A DNA stretch of 63,558 nucleotides from Mariniphaga sp. (GCA_024636975.1 JAGXGA010000035.1:1-63558), one strand, 5' to 3'. Counted from the first letter of the stretch, positions 47,816 to 57,694 are shown. Made by a program: numbers and translations. The notes: a model not told the origin generated them from the letters alone.

Positions 47816-49024
47816 ATGAGGCAAATTGTATTTTTAATTCTTCTTTTTGTATGGTCAGGCACAAGTGCACAACTTACTGACAGCATACCTGGAAATCTAT
47901 ATATGAATGTGGCCGAGCGGCTGCTCTACACCGAAGGAAACCTTAAAATAGGTGGTTACGGAAGCATCGACTACAATCAACCGCTTGATTCAGAGGTACG
48001 CCAGAATGGAATTCTGGATGTCCACCGCTTCATAATGTTGCTTGGATACAGCTTTAATGACCGGACTCAGTTCATTTCCGAAATTGAGTTCGAACATGTG
48101 GTTGAAGTTTATATCGAACAGGCTTTCCTGCAGCACAAGATCAACAACTTCATCAATTTCAGGGCCGGACTGATGCTTACCCCCATGGGCATCACCAACG
48201 AATACCACGAACCCAATCTCTTCAGGGGGGTTGAACGGCCTATGATCGACTCCCATATTTCCCCTACCACCTGGCGCGAAATAGGAGCAGGTTTTATGGG
48301 CTATGTACTGCCGGCATCCATAAAATACCAGGCTTACCTGATGAACGGGTTTAAAAGTTACACCGGTAGCCCGGTACTCAACGGAAAAGGACTTCGAAGC
48401 GGAAGACAGAAAGGCGCCGAAAGCTTTATCAGCTCGCCAAATTTTGCAGGTAAAGTAGAATACTTCGGACTCAGGGGGCTGAACCTTGGAGCATCGGTGT
48501 ATACCGGTAATACCCAAAGCACGCTCTACAATGGCATCAGCAAGAATGATGAAGCCGCTATGGCTAAAGCCGACTCGTCTGTTGTAGGGATAACTATGAT
48601 TGGCCTTGATGCCCGCTACTCGGTTGGCGGCCTGCAACTGAAAGGACAATATTATTTTACCGACCTTTCCAATACCGACCAGTACAACCGGTTTACCGCT
48701 AAAGCCGACGGTACTCCCAACGATCTGGGAAGTTCCCAAACAGGTTATTATGTTGAGGCTGCATATAACATTTTCCGCCATCTGCCAAATTTCAAATCAG
48801 AGCTTGTTCCCTTCGTGCGGTTCGAAAAATGGAATACCCAAAATACCATGTCAGAAAGATTTACAGCCAACCCAACATACAGCAAACAGGCAATCATCAG
48901 TGGTCTTGAGTGGGAAATGGCTCGCGGTGCTTTATTGAAAGCTGATATGGAATTTGTAAAATCAGATGTTGCAGGAAGTAAATATGCAAAGCGCTTCAAT
49001 GCAGGAGTTGGGATAATGTTTTAA
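47816..49024 (+). CDS. outer-membrane porin-like protein
   Basis: 402 residues with a signal peptide (about 1-19) and a 16-18 strand barrel pattern (GYGSIDYNQPL, HRFIMLLGYSFNDRTQFISEIEFEH, RAGLMLTPMG, ending GVGIMF). It resembles phosphate-selective or general Bacteroidota porins; the substrate is unknown. The FMN-domain gene starts 11 bp downstream, so they form an operon. Confidence 0.8.
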   Translation: MRQIVFLILLFVWSGTSAQLTDSIPGNLYMNVAERLLYTEGNLKIGGYGSIDYNQPLDSEVRQNGILDVHRFIMLLGYSFNDRTQFISEIEFEHVVEVYIEQAFLQHKINNFINFRAGLMLTPMGITNEYHEPNLFRGVERPMIDSHISPTTWREIGAGFMGYVLPASIKYQAYLMNGFKSYTGSPVLNGKGLRSGRQKGAESFISSPNFAGKVEYFGLRGLNLGASVYTGNTQSTLYNGISKNDEAAMAKADSSVVGITMIGLDARYSVGGLQLKGQYYFTDLSNTDQYNRFTAKADGTPNDLGSSQTGYYVEAAYNIFRHLPNFKSELVPFVRFEKWNTQNTMSERFTANPTYSKQAIISGLEWEMARGALLKADMEFVKSDVAGSKYAKRFNAGVGIMF

Positions 49025-49035
49025 TAAAAAAGAAG

Positions 49036-49584
49036 ATGAAGCATCTCGTTATAATAGCTGTTCTCTTAATTGTTACAACTTCGTTTGGACAGGTCACATT
49101 GGATGACCTGCCCAAACCAGTTGCAAGGTTTCTGAACAACCAGTATAAAAAACAAGAGGTTGTTCTCGAAGAACTGAAATCCGGAAAAAAGGAAACCGAT
49201 AAGTTCTACCTCATACAAACCGGTGACCCGTCAGCCCCTGCAGGATACCTGCACCTTGGAACAGTAAATACCTGTCGTATGGGTGGTTGCTCCCTTCCGG
49301 GAACTCCTGCCACAACTGACCATAGCGGAGAATATTTTGATTACCTGATTATATTTAATGCTGACCTGTCCGTTGAAACTATCCAGATCTTCAATTACCA
49401 GGCGAGCTATGGTCATGAAATTTCTGCCCGTGGCTGGCTAAAACAGTTCCGGGGCTTCACGGGCGAAACAGAACTGGAACCTGGAAAAAACATCGATGTA
49501 ATATCCGGTGCCACTGTATCGGTGCATGCCATTACCGACGATGTTCAGTGGAAAACAAAACTGCTGCAGGAGATGATTCAGTAG
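49036..49584 (+). CDS. exported FMN-binding domain protein, probably covalently flavinylated
   Basis: 182 residues with a signal peptide (about 1-18). The C-terminal half is an FMN_bind domain with the flavinylation motif DVISGAT (D154, T160), where ApbE-type transferases attach FMN to Thr. A Cys pair, C80 and C85 (CRMGGC), could add a second redox or metal site. Same operon as the porin gene. Predicted periplasmic electron carrier; electron donor and acceptor unknown, and no apbE or rnf/nqr gene is in the window. It ends 1 bp before the convergent fabD stop. Confidence 0.85.
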   Translation: MKHLVIIAVLLIVTTSFGQVTLDDLPKPVARFLNNQYKKQEVVLEELKSGKKETDKFYLIQTGDPSAPAGYLHLGTVNTCRMGGCSLPGTPATTDHSGEYFDYLIIFNADLSVETIQIFNYQASYGHEISARGWLKQFRGFTGETELEPGKNIDVISGATVSVHAITDDVQWKTKLLQEMIQ

Positions 49585-49585
49585 C

Positions 49586-50473
49586 TTATTCTCCCAGCTT
49601 TTCCACTCCGACTGTTTCCATGTTCCTGTCCACCTTTTTAACCAGTCCCTGCAGTACCTTGCCCGGGCCGATTTCAGTAAATGAAGTTGCGCCACCGGCT
49701 ATCATGTTATTTACCGTCTGGGTCCATCTTACCGGAGCGGTAAGTTGCTCAATCAGGTTCTTTTTGATTTCAGCAGGATCGGTAACCGGAAGCGCATTCA
49801 CATTCTGGTAAACCGGGCACACCGGAGTTTTAAACGTTGTTGCTTCAATGGCAGCAGCAAGCTCTTCACGAGCAGGCTCCATAAGCGGAGAGTGAAAGGC
49901 TCCTCCCACCGGAAGCTTCAATGCACGTTTGGCTCCTTTTTCAGTAAGCAGCTCACAGGCCTTATCTACACCGGCAACTGTTCCTGAAATTACAAGCTGT
50001 CCCGGACAATTGTAATTGGCAGCAACCACCACATCGTCCACCGAGCGGCATACATCCTCCACCACCTCATCATCGAGCCCTACTATGGCTGCCATAGTTG
50101 AAGGTTCTGTTTCGCAGGCCTTCTGCATGGCCAGTGCACGCTTGAATACGAGTATCAATCCATCTTCAAAAGTAAGGGCCCCGCTGGCAACCAAAGCCGA
50201 AAATTCACCAAGTGAGTGGCCGGCGACCATATCGGGGGCAAAATCCTTCAGCGTTTTAGCCAGCAATACCGAGTGCAGGAAAATGGCAGGTTGCGTTACT
50301 TTGGTTTGCTTTAGATGCTCAGCCAGGCCTTCAAACATTACATCGGTGATTCTGAAGCCCAGTAACTCATTGGCCTTTTCAAACAGCGCCCTTGCATCTG
50401 ATGAATTTTCATAAATATCTCTCCCCATACCGGGGTATTGTGCTCCCTGTCCGGGAAAAACATATGCCTTCAT
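49586..50473 (-). CDS. fabD: malonyl-CoA:ACP transacylase
   Basis: 295-residue enzyme that loads malonate onto acyl carrier protein for fatty acid synthesis. Catalytic S87 is in GHSLGE (85-90); FPGQGAQYPGMG near the N terminus and the later GGAFHSPLM His motif are intact. Stands alone, convergent with the FMN-protein gene. Confidence 0.96.
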   Translation of the reverse strand: MKAYVFPGQGAQYPGMGRDIYENSSDARALFEKANELLGFRITDVMFEGLAEHLKQTKVTQPAIFLHSVLLAKTLKDFAPDMVAGHSLGEFSALVASGALTFEDGLILVFKRALAMQKACETEPSTMAAIVGLDDEVVEDVCRSVDDVVVAANYNCPGQLVISGTVAGVDKACELLTEKGAKRALKLPVGGAFHSPLMEPAREELAAAIEATTFKTPVCPVYQNVNALPVTDPAEIKKNLIEQLTAPVRWTQTVNNMIAGGATSFTEIGPGKVLQGLVKKVDRNMETVGVEKLGE

Positions 50474-50508
50474 ACCTTATTGCTTTTTAAATTCGGGTGA
50501 CAAAGGTA

Positions 50509-50775
50509 ATTATTTTGCGAAAATGAGAATTAAAAATCAAATGCGGGAGTGTTGCTACGTTGCCGTTGGTTCTGCCAACGGATAACAGACATTGCAATAA
50601 TGTGGGGCTTTAGCCTCATTTCAAATGAAATAACTTTCGAAAAACCTTTCCTTGTTTTCTTACCCAAGTCTGCGGGATAAGCAGGCGGAAGTGTTTTCAC
50701 TGCAATAAAATACAGGCTCCCATTGCAGCGGAAGCCTGTATTGCAACATCTGTTGCGAAATGAGTGAGAAAGTAT
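50509..50775. other. intergenic region with several small hairpins
   Basis: Contains CCGTTGG-TTCT-GCCAACGG-type and TACAGGCT/AGCCTGTA (50711-50740) hairpins. The latter is followed on the minus strand by ATTTTA and may end the multicopper oxidase transcript. No coding frame seen. Confidence 0.5.
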
Positions 50776-53220
50776 TTAATTTACTACAAGTCGTTTTGTT
50801 GCTACATTCAGTCCTGCGGTTAACCGGTACAAGTAAATTCCTTTGGCTAATCCTGAAGCATTGAACCGAACAGTATGGTTACCACCTGGAGCCATCTGAT
50901 CAATCAAAATACGGACAGTCTGACCATTCATATTAAGCAATGCCAATCGGGTGTGCATACGTTCAGGAATCCGGAAACTGATTTCGGTATCACCATTGAA
51001 AGGATTGGGATAATTCTGATCAAGTGAGAATCCGGTAATATTAGCCATTAAATTATCAGCTTTCGATTCCCCGCTTTTTAGATCAGCAGCAATCAAATCT
51101 TCTTCAGCACGAAAAGGTGATGCCTGTACTTTATAGGGCCGCATCATTTCATTATCTTCATGATCGAGAATGTGGCAGTGCCACACATAACCTAAACCTT
51201 CAGAGGGATCAAATCCAAACAGCAATTCTGAAGCAGGTGCATTGGCCGGAATATCAGTAGGTGCAAAACGAACAATAAATGTGGTGACTTCACCAGGATA
51301 CATTATGTATGTATCCTTCCACCCCCTTTCAGTGGAAAGCGGGGGCTTAACAGTTCCCAAAAGATAAGATGAAACAGCAGGATTTCCACCCACAGCTCCA
51401 TCAGCATTTGGAACATCATAATCATTCGGCGGGCCGGCAGCTTCTTCGAAATCTCCACTTGAAAATGCATGTTCATAAACCTCATGATAATCATCATCAT
51501 ATGTTTGTCTACTCACGAGCTGCATTTGAACCAAATGAAGATGAATGGGATGGGCATCACCTGTTAGATTTATAATCTGCCACAATTCAGTTTCCCCCTC
51601 TACCGGTAATTCAGTAACCCCCAGTCCGGGATTGTTCATACCGTTGCCATCCCATTTGGTGTTATTCACCAAGGCTTCCAGGGGACTGTCGTTAGCCATC
51701 ACCTCATTCAATGTCAATTGTCTGACGACTGTAGGTTGCACGGTTATTCCGCCTTCGAAATCAGACAATCGGACCATAGGATTGGAACGCAGTTTCGGAA
51801 GAACCTTACTTTTATCCTTCCCCTTCTGATTCTGTTTTTTAGCAGAAACCATAATACCGTTCACCACAAATTGCATAATCTTGCCTTCGGTGGCCGGATT
51901 TGGTTTGTCACCATATGGGTAGGGCGTACCTGCACTATTAAGTAAAGTCCAGGTGGATCCTGATTCTACTTTGGAAAAATCAATTACAATATCAGCCCTT
52001 TCTCCGGGAGCTAAAAGAAAAGTGCCATCGTTTTTTACGGGAACCGGTGAATCCATTAACCCTCCATCAGTTCCGATTTGAAAAATCTCAGGTACTTTGT
52101 TACCCATAGCATGTGGAGGTATTTTATTGTTTTTCTTCCAATCCGAGCCTTCCAATGTCATTTCGTAAAAACGGGCGTTCGATCCGTTTAAAAGTCGAAA
52201 GCGGTACTTTCTTTGAGCCACACTTAAATAAGGCCAGGTTTTCCCGTTAACGGTGATAACATTACCAACAAATTCCGGTGTCCAGAATGGATGAAAAGTT
52301 TCATTCGACGGCTCGTTCGGGAAGTAAAGCTCGCCATTCGTATCAAACATCCTGTCTTGAAATACCATTTCGATTTCCGGCAAGTATGGATCTGGGTTAA
52401 AAACTCCACTTGTCCCGTCAGGCGCTATTTCCTGCACTAAATCATCACCCGACCAGCCAGGAAGCATGGCATCTTCTTCTTCCTGTCCGCGAAGGAAATA
52501 AAACCCGGCTAAACCGGCATACACATTCAGCCGCGTGACTCCCAGGCTGTGATCGTGATACCACAAGGTAGCAGATTCCTGGGTGTTGGGATAATAATAA
52601 TGATCGTCGGTTCCGTCGATACCCCATGCGGGGCCTGTTTGGTTATTATCTGGAGTAAACCATGCATCAGGTCCGCCATCCGATTCACTGGCAACCTCAC
52701 CACCATGGAGGTGCGGCACAACCGGCACCGGGCCATCATATGGGTCAAAAGACCCATGCTGTTTCTCCGGATCGGCCCAGTGCAAGGTCTGGTCAACTAT
52801 CATATTGACATCCTCATAAGTCTGACCGTGCAAATTATTTATGTAATGAACATTTAAAGGCACTCCCCGATGAGCCTCGACTGTAAATCCAGGCCATAAT
52901 GCCGGTGTGAAACTATTTCCATTATCATTGGAAATGGAATATGCCCAATAATTGCCTTTGCCGGCCCCTGTGTCTGTGCCAACGGTTCCATTGGCCAGAA
53001 CTGTTCCGGTTGAAACAGCAATCTGTTGTGTAGGTTCATAACTAATTATCAGATTCCCACCAGAAGCATCAACCCTTAATCCGGCAAAATGCGGTAACGG
53101 ATCAACAAACTGAGGAATGGAAGTTGGCAGGAGTGGCATTTGTCCACCAACCTGCCCCATTAACGACAATTTCATAGAAACAAATAACAAAACAACTAAA
53201 ATGAAGGTTAAATTTTTCAT
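50776..53220 (-). CDS. secreted multicopper oxidase with type IX sorting domain
   Basis: 814-residue protein with a signal peptide, three cupredoxin regions and all copper motifs: HLHGGE, WYHDHSLG, HPIHLHL and WHCHILDHEDNEMM with the type 1 Cys, His and Met. This is closest in layout to CotA/bilirubin-oxidase-like laccases. The last 80 residues are a type IX secretion sorting domain (NYPNPFNGDTEISF, GLAKGIYLYRL, KRLVVN). It should be exported across the outer membrane, and may oxidise phenols or metals outside the cell; the substrate is unknown. Confidence 0.93.
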   Translation of the reverse strand: MKNLTFILVVLLFVSMKLSLMGQVGGQMPLLPTSIPQFVDPLPHFAGLRVDASGGNLIISYEPTQQIAVSTGTVLANGTVGTDTGAGKGNYWAYSISNDNGNSFTPALWPGFTVEAHRGVPLNVHYINNLHGQTYEDVNMIVDQTLHWADPEKQHGSFDPYDGPVPVVPHLHGGEVASESDGGPDAWFTPDNNQTGPAWGIDGTDDHYYYPNTQESATLWYHDHSLGVTRLNVYAGLAGFYFLRGQEEEDAMLPGWSGDDLVQEIAPDGTSGVFNPDPYLPEIEMVFQDRMFDTNGELYFPNEPSNETFHPFWTPEFVGNVITVNGKTWPYLSVAQRKYRFRLLNGSNARFYEMTLEGSDWKKNNKIPPHAMGNKVPEIFQIGTDGGLMDSPVPVKNDGTFLLAPGERADIVIDFSKVESGSTWTLLNSAGTPYPYGDKPNPATEGKIMQFVVNGIMVSAKKQNQKGKDKSKVLPKLRSNPMVRLSDFEGGITVQPTVVRQLTLNEVMANDSPLEALVNNTKWDGNGMNNPGLGVTELPVEGETELWQIINLTGDAHPIHLHLVQMQLVSRQTYDDDYHEVYEHAFSSGDFEEAAGPPNDYDVPNADGAVGGNPAVSSYLLGTVKPPLSTERGWKDTYIMYPGEVTTFIVRFAPTDIPANAPASELLFGFDPSEGLGYVWHCHILDHEDNEMMRPYKVQASPFRAEEDLIAADLKSGESKADNLMANITGFSLDQNYPNPFNGDTEISFRIPERMHTRLALLNMNGQTVRILIDQMAPGGNHTVRFNASGLAKGIYLYRLTAGLNVATKRLVVN

Positions 53221-53742
53221 ACTTATTAATTTACAGATTATTAAAATTTCATTCTCGCCAAAATCATGTATACCTCCTTTCTTTTTGACATTGGTTGTTA
53301 TAAAGCTTCTTCAGAAGTTTCCCTTCATTGACATCGCAACTTCCCAACAGGAGAGACAGTTGCAATCATGTAGTGATGCAATTTTACCATCAGCAGTTCA
53401 ACCATTCTGAATCAGAAACCTTTATAAACAATTTACTAATTTCTAAAACAATAAAAAACAGGAACAATTCCAATTTATAGTTAGGTGTTTTTTACCTCGG
53501 AGATAGGAGTTTATCTTAGTACTTGAGGAGAGAAGGCAACGACGAAGACGAAGAAGGATTAATGCGAGTTGTGCAGCGGCAACGACTTGAAAACCGACCG
53601 GCAGCTTAAGTCCGGAGGGTGTATATTAGGTGTCTTGCCCAACAGAGACCAAAGGTTTAAGGATTCATTTTATAAAAATTCACCTCATTTGATTGATTGC
53701 AAACCACAGACTCCAATCGGCCAAATCATTCATGAAGTATTT
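53221..53742. other. gene-free stretch with a GC-richer block
   Basis: About 520 bp without a convincing gene. Positions 53521-53620 are clearly more GC- and purine-rich than the AT-rich flanks and end in CAGCTTAAGTCCGGAGGGTG; they may be a remnant of a mobile repeat. The short plus-strand frame here looks random. Confidence 0.5.
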
Positions 53743-55980
53743 TTACGAGTTAACCATATAAACAATTTCTTTTTTATCTCCCTGGGCATTTTCATATTCG
53801 ACCGACATTTTAGATACAATATTTTCATCCAAATCTAATTTTTGAGCGACGTCAAGCAAATAGCGTCCTAAAAAGGTGATGTTAAACGTTTTATTCTGGC
53901 CTGAAGATGTTACCAGATTATCAATCTTATTAAAAGTATTCTCTATGAAATCTTCAGAGTAATCATTTTTATTTTGGATTGCATCATTGAGATTTTTAAT
54001 CCCTTTTTGAAAAGATTGTATATCATCGAATAGTCCGCTATGTTCAGTTAAGCCAACAAACGACTGATAACTTTGCTGACCCTGAATTGTTGTTATTCCC
54101 TGTTCGAAACTTCGTTCCCATTCTGCCAAATCAGGAAAAAGAGGTTTGAGCTGCCTGTGACAGAGAGCTGCCCATTTTTTAGAATTTCCATCTCCTTCAT
54201 CTTCAAAATAAATTTTCCAGACAGCAAAATAAATAAACAGATCAATGAGCAGTTTCCTATGGGAGTTGGATCGAAAAGGCATTGATGAACACAATGAGAG
54301 GATAACGTCGTGTGTTGAAGATTGTGCCAGTCCCAATATCAGCCAGGTCATTTCAGGAGCGGGAATCTTTATTTCGCATAAAAATTTAACATTTCTTTTA
54401 CCCCTGATTTCCTCGTATATATTCTTGCAGGCTTCTTCAAATGGGATATTGATGCAATTCCAGATTATGCCCATTTCAACAAAATCAGCCAGCTCTTCTG
54501 CATTGGTTTTACTTTCCTGGTCTTCCCAGTGTACAATTGAAGAATACTCAAAGTCATCCATTTTAGGATTTTTTGCTGTATTCTTCATTTCTCCTGAAAA
54601 ATTGAAATGCCATTGTTTTTTATTTATACCTCCCTGTAAATGGATTTTTTGTCCGGAGAAACTTTTCCTATAGGTTCCTTGCAGCATGTTTTCGCTTTCT
54701 TCAAATACAAATTTTTTCTGATTGAACCAGTATGCATCAAAATTCCCAAATGAAAATCTGAATCCGAATTTTTTTGAAATTGAGGCTTTTCTTGAAAAGA
54801 TATAATTGGTGACAGTTATGCCCTGTTTTTCCTCAAGATTGTCCAGTTTAAAAAGTAACAGCTCCTTAAGATTAGCTTTTACTGCCTGTGCTGTCATACT
54901 TGCGTTAAAAATTGCATTTGATTCAACTGCTTTTTGATATTCATAACTAACTCCCAGCTCCAGTTTTTTTGTCAGAATAACTTTGGCTTTGTCAATTACT
55001 GTTGTCTTTAAATTATTGTATTTCGTTTTTAATAAGTCCTCATTTAAAACTTCCGTATCGATACCAGTTCGTTTTATTACTTTTTTTAGTAACTGTTTCT
55101 CCGTATCACTTAATTTCGACACTCCTTTTTCTACCCACTTGTCCACAAATTCAACTGATTCTCCCAATAAAGCTGAAAGAATCTGATCCATGAATTCTGC
55201 GAACCGATCATCTTCATCATTAATTATGGCAGAAATACCAGCATGAAATGCAACAGCTGATGAATGAGAGGTAGCCTTGTTTATAGTTACCTTGTACAGA
55301 TCACCTTCAGATTTTTGGATGAAAAGCTTAAATTTATCGTTTATTTTTACTGAAAAAGAAAAAGACGCACCGGCACTGGCTGTTCCGGCAATGTCTGTTC
55401 CTTTAGGTAACAATTTGACAAGTTGTGATAATGTCCAGGAAAATACATCTGAAAAGGCAAGATTTAAACCAGCATCCAATGTAGCATTGAATTTTACTGC
55501 AAGCCCTTCGTTGGTAGCCAATGAAAATATGTCTTCTTCAGAATAGATGGTTTTTAGGGAAACAATATCCTGAATTAGTGCATGCTGGAGTGTGTTTGTA
55601 TTTGTGTGGATTTTGTAGTATGAAATTAAAATATCCTGTTCCGATGAAAAATTCAGATTGATTTTTTTGAATGCTCCGGAAACAGCTTCCTTTAACTTAA
55701 TATTCATATCATACCTGAGCATGGCATTATTACTTCCAATGGCAGGGAATGGAGCTTCAGTAAAATTACCCAGATCATCCTTATCATCTTCATCATTAAA
55801 TATTGTTGTTTTTCCTTTAACATCAGCATTGAAGGATAATAAGAATATGCTGAATTCCTGATATTTATCCTTATTAACAGGGAATGGTATTTCCTTTGTG
55901 GTTAAATCCGCATCGTTAAGCTTTTTGCCAAAATCCGGTTCCCAAACAGCTGGTATTTTAATAATATCTTTTAAATCCAT
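53743..55980 (-). CDS. large protein of unknown function (745 residues)
   Basis: No family recognised. There is no signal peptide or obvious transmembrane helix. Residues 1-130 are mixed with an acidic DEDDKDD stretch. Residues 150-260 are beta-rich and amphipathic (SFSFSVKINDKFKLFIQ). Residues 260-420 are helical and Lys/Glu rich. Residues 430-480 are again beta-rich (KFGFRFSFGNFDAYWF), and the remainder is helical and acidic. It lies 76 bp downstream of the DUF900-type hydrolase gene on the same strand, so they probably form a two-gene operon. The alternating beta and helical blocks could suit a membrane-active or structural protein, but this is speculation. Confidence 0.7.
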   Translation of the reverse strand: MDLKDIIKIPAVWEPDFGKKLNDADLTTKEIPFPVNKDKYQEFSIFLLSFNADVKGKTTIFNDEDDKDDLGNFTEAPFPAIGSNNAMLRYDMNIKLKEAVSGAFKKINLNFSSEQDILISYYKIHTNTNTLQHALIQDIVSLKTIYSEEDIFSLATNEGLAVKFNATLDAGLNLAFSDVFSWTLSQLVKLLPKGTDIAGTASAGASFSFSVKINDKFKLFIQKSEGDLYKVTINKATSHSSAVAFHAGISAIINDEDDRFAEFMDQILSALLGESVEFVDKWVEKGVSKLSDTEKQLLKKVIKRTGIDTEVLNEDLLKTKYNNLKTTVIDKAKVILTKKLELGVSYEYQKAVESNAIFNASMTAQAVKANLKELLLFKLDNLEEKQGITVTNYIFSRKASISKKFGFRFSFGNFDAYWFNQKKFVFEESENMLQGTYRKSFSGQKIHLQGGINKKQWHFNFSGEMKNTAKNPKMDDFEYSSIVHWEDQESKTNAEELADFVEMGIIWNCINIPFEEACKNIYEEIRGKRNVKFLCEIKIPAPEMTWLILGLAQSSTHDVILSLCSSMPFRSNSHRKLLIDLFIYFAVWKIYFEDEGDGNSKKWAALCHRQLKPLFPDLAEWERSFEQGITTIQGQQSYQSFVGLTEHSGLFDDIQSFQKGIKNLNDAIQNKNDYSEDFIENTFNKIDNLVTSSGQNKTFNITFLGRYLLDVAQKLDLDENIVSKMSVEYENAQGDKKEIVYMVNS

Positions 55981-56056
55981 GATGTAAATTTATTATAGTA
56001 AAAAGGCATCAGTTTGCTTTCACTAAAATCAAAAAGGTCATCGTAATCGCGAATAT

Positions 56057-57121
56057 TTATTTGTCTTTCAAATAGAAATAATTCGTTTCGCGGGGACGTA
56101 GCTCACGGTTTTTAAAGAGGGCTTCATCTTGTCCGATCAGAACAGTTATGATGTCTTCGACCTGTTCTTTTCTGTCGAGATATCCCCAGTGATCTATACA
56201 ACGTTCGCGTAAAGATTCGCCACCTCTTATTTGTGTAACATCTACTATAAAAGTCTTATTATTCAGGAAGGATCGATCTACAGGTCCGCGGTGTCCAAGC
56301 CTTTTGTTGCCATTTTTGGTAAAACGTGAAATTCTTAAAGCATCATCGCTGTTGTGAACATACATATGTGTGCGACTTGCCAGTTTTTCAAGTTTGGTAA
56401 ATGGCTGGCCCGGATTGTAAACATCATCTTCCACATCGGAATGCAACAATAAAACCTCGCCAAACAGAGGGAATAATCTAAGATCAGGAATACAATTCAG
56501 CATTTGTTTTAACACCTGGTTCCCCATAGAATGTGCAGCAAGGTGTATTTTATTCTGACATTGCTCCTGCCTGTGGATTTCAAATAATTCCCTGAAAAAA
56601 GTAAGAAGTTTCAGGTACAAACGGCCCAGTACGAAACCTGTTTCAATAGCATCCTGCTGATCATCCCAGTAAGTTAAAACCTTATGATCGCGCGTTGGCC
56701 AGCTTACATAAACCAAATGCTTAAGCGGACTCTGTTCCGGTTCAATATAAAGCTTGTGAAGTTTGACTATATGCTCAAGGTTATCCTGAAAAGAATTGGA
56801 AAAACCATGGATAAAAAAAAGAACATCCGAGCGTGATTTTTTTTCATCCAGCATTTGGGTATACAGATCGTAAAACATTCGGGCTGATCCTGCCAGTTTG
56901 TCGTTGTTCTTTCTTTCCTGAATTGATTTTACCACATCATTGTAATTTGTTTGAAGCGTATCATCCAAAATTGTGTAGTCTATTTTATTCCTCTTAATTT
57001 CACATTCTGCGACCCGGAACATTGGTAAAGCTTTTTCCTTGCCATCGTCACTAAACTTCTTTTTCCCATCTTCAGAACGTGTTCTTAAAACTTTTCGGTT
57101 GCTAATGATATAGATGCTCAT
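56057..57121 (-). CDS. DUF900-type alpha/beta hydrolase
   Basis: 354-residue cytoplasmic alpha/beta hydrolase. The oxyanion motif HGFSNSF (105-111) and nucleophile elbow AAHSMGN with S198 (AxSxG variant) are typical of DUF900/lipase-like proteins. A downstream Asp-rich LLLHSDVEDDVY and a His (GHRGP or MYVHN) complete a plausible triad. It is the first gene of a likely operon with the 745-residue unknown protein. The substrate could be a lipid or ester; not determinable here. Confidence 0.8.
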   Translation of the reverse strand: MSIYIISNRKVLRTRSEDGKKKFSDDGKEKALPMFRVAECEIKRNKIDYTILDDTLQTNYNDVVKSIQERKNNDKLAGSARMFYDLYTQMLDEKKSRSDVLFFIHGFSNSFQDNLEHIVKLHKLYIEPEQSPLKHLVYVSWPTRDHKVLTYWDDQQDAIETGFVLGRLYLKLLTFFRELFEIHRQEQCQNKIHLAAHSMGNQVLKQMLNCIPDLRLFPLFGEVLLLHSDVEDDVYNPGQPFTKLEKLASRTHMYVHNSDDALRISRFTKNGNKRLGHRGPVDRSFLNNKTFIVDVTQIRGGESLRERCIDHWGYLDRKEQVEDIITVLIGQDEALFKNRELRPRETNYFYLKDK

Positions 57122-57231
57122 GGTAACTATTGAATTTATTCAGAATATGCGGCTAATCGTAATTTACCTGAGTAATACCTGACAAATAACCATCTTCCCA
57201 GGATGTTTAATTCATGTATTAGATCTTACTT

Positions 57232-57694
57232 TCAACAAATTATGAATAAATCTTTAATTATAAAAGAGAAAATGGTATTATTTTTTGATATATCAGACCA
57301 TCTCCCCTGCTCTGCTCTGTTCCATAAATTAACAGTTGCAGGTTCGGGTAATATATATCCATCCCTGTCATGATGCACCAATTTTTCATTTTCGTGGTCG
57401 CTTTTACTTCGGGGAATTACAATAACGTGATAACTCAGAATTGTAAGCCCGTGCCAGGCTGACAAGATTCCTGGTATGACTACCATGCGGAAATCCTGCT
57501 TCCCGGCTGAGATCGCCATAACTGCCATCTTCATTCACTATATCAATTATTCCAGCTATACTTTCGTCATTAACTCCCGATTCCATCAATTGATTGATAA
57601 CTCTCCCTTTTATTATTTCAAAATCATCTGCGTTTGAATTTGTGGAGATTATAAATAGTGCGATTGTGAGTAGAATATTAAATAGTGATTTCAT
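57232..57694 (-). pseudogene. collapsed family 8 polysaccharide lyase gene
   Basis: An N-terminal piece (57404-57694) has a signal peptide and DFEIIKGRVINQLMESG...DGSYGDLSR...HTRNLVSLARAY, resembling the start of chondroitin AC/hyaluronate lyases of PL8. It runs out of frame near 57410. It is followed in another frame by a C-terminal-like piece (57240-57420; VHHDRDGYILPEPATVNLWN, GRWSDIS) that resembles the late beta-domain of the same family. The catalytic middle of roughly 500 residues is missing, so this is a deletion remnant. Confidence 0.6.

Noticed and set aside
47990-48781. 263-residue minus-strand frame opposite the porin gene
   Set aside because: Antisense shadow; the plus strand has a signal peptide, barrel pattern, promoter box and operon partner.
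53569-53838. 89-residue plus-strand frame in the gap after the multicopper oxidase
   Set aside because: No signal, motif or promoter; it overlaps the end of the 745-residue gene on the other strand.
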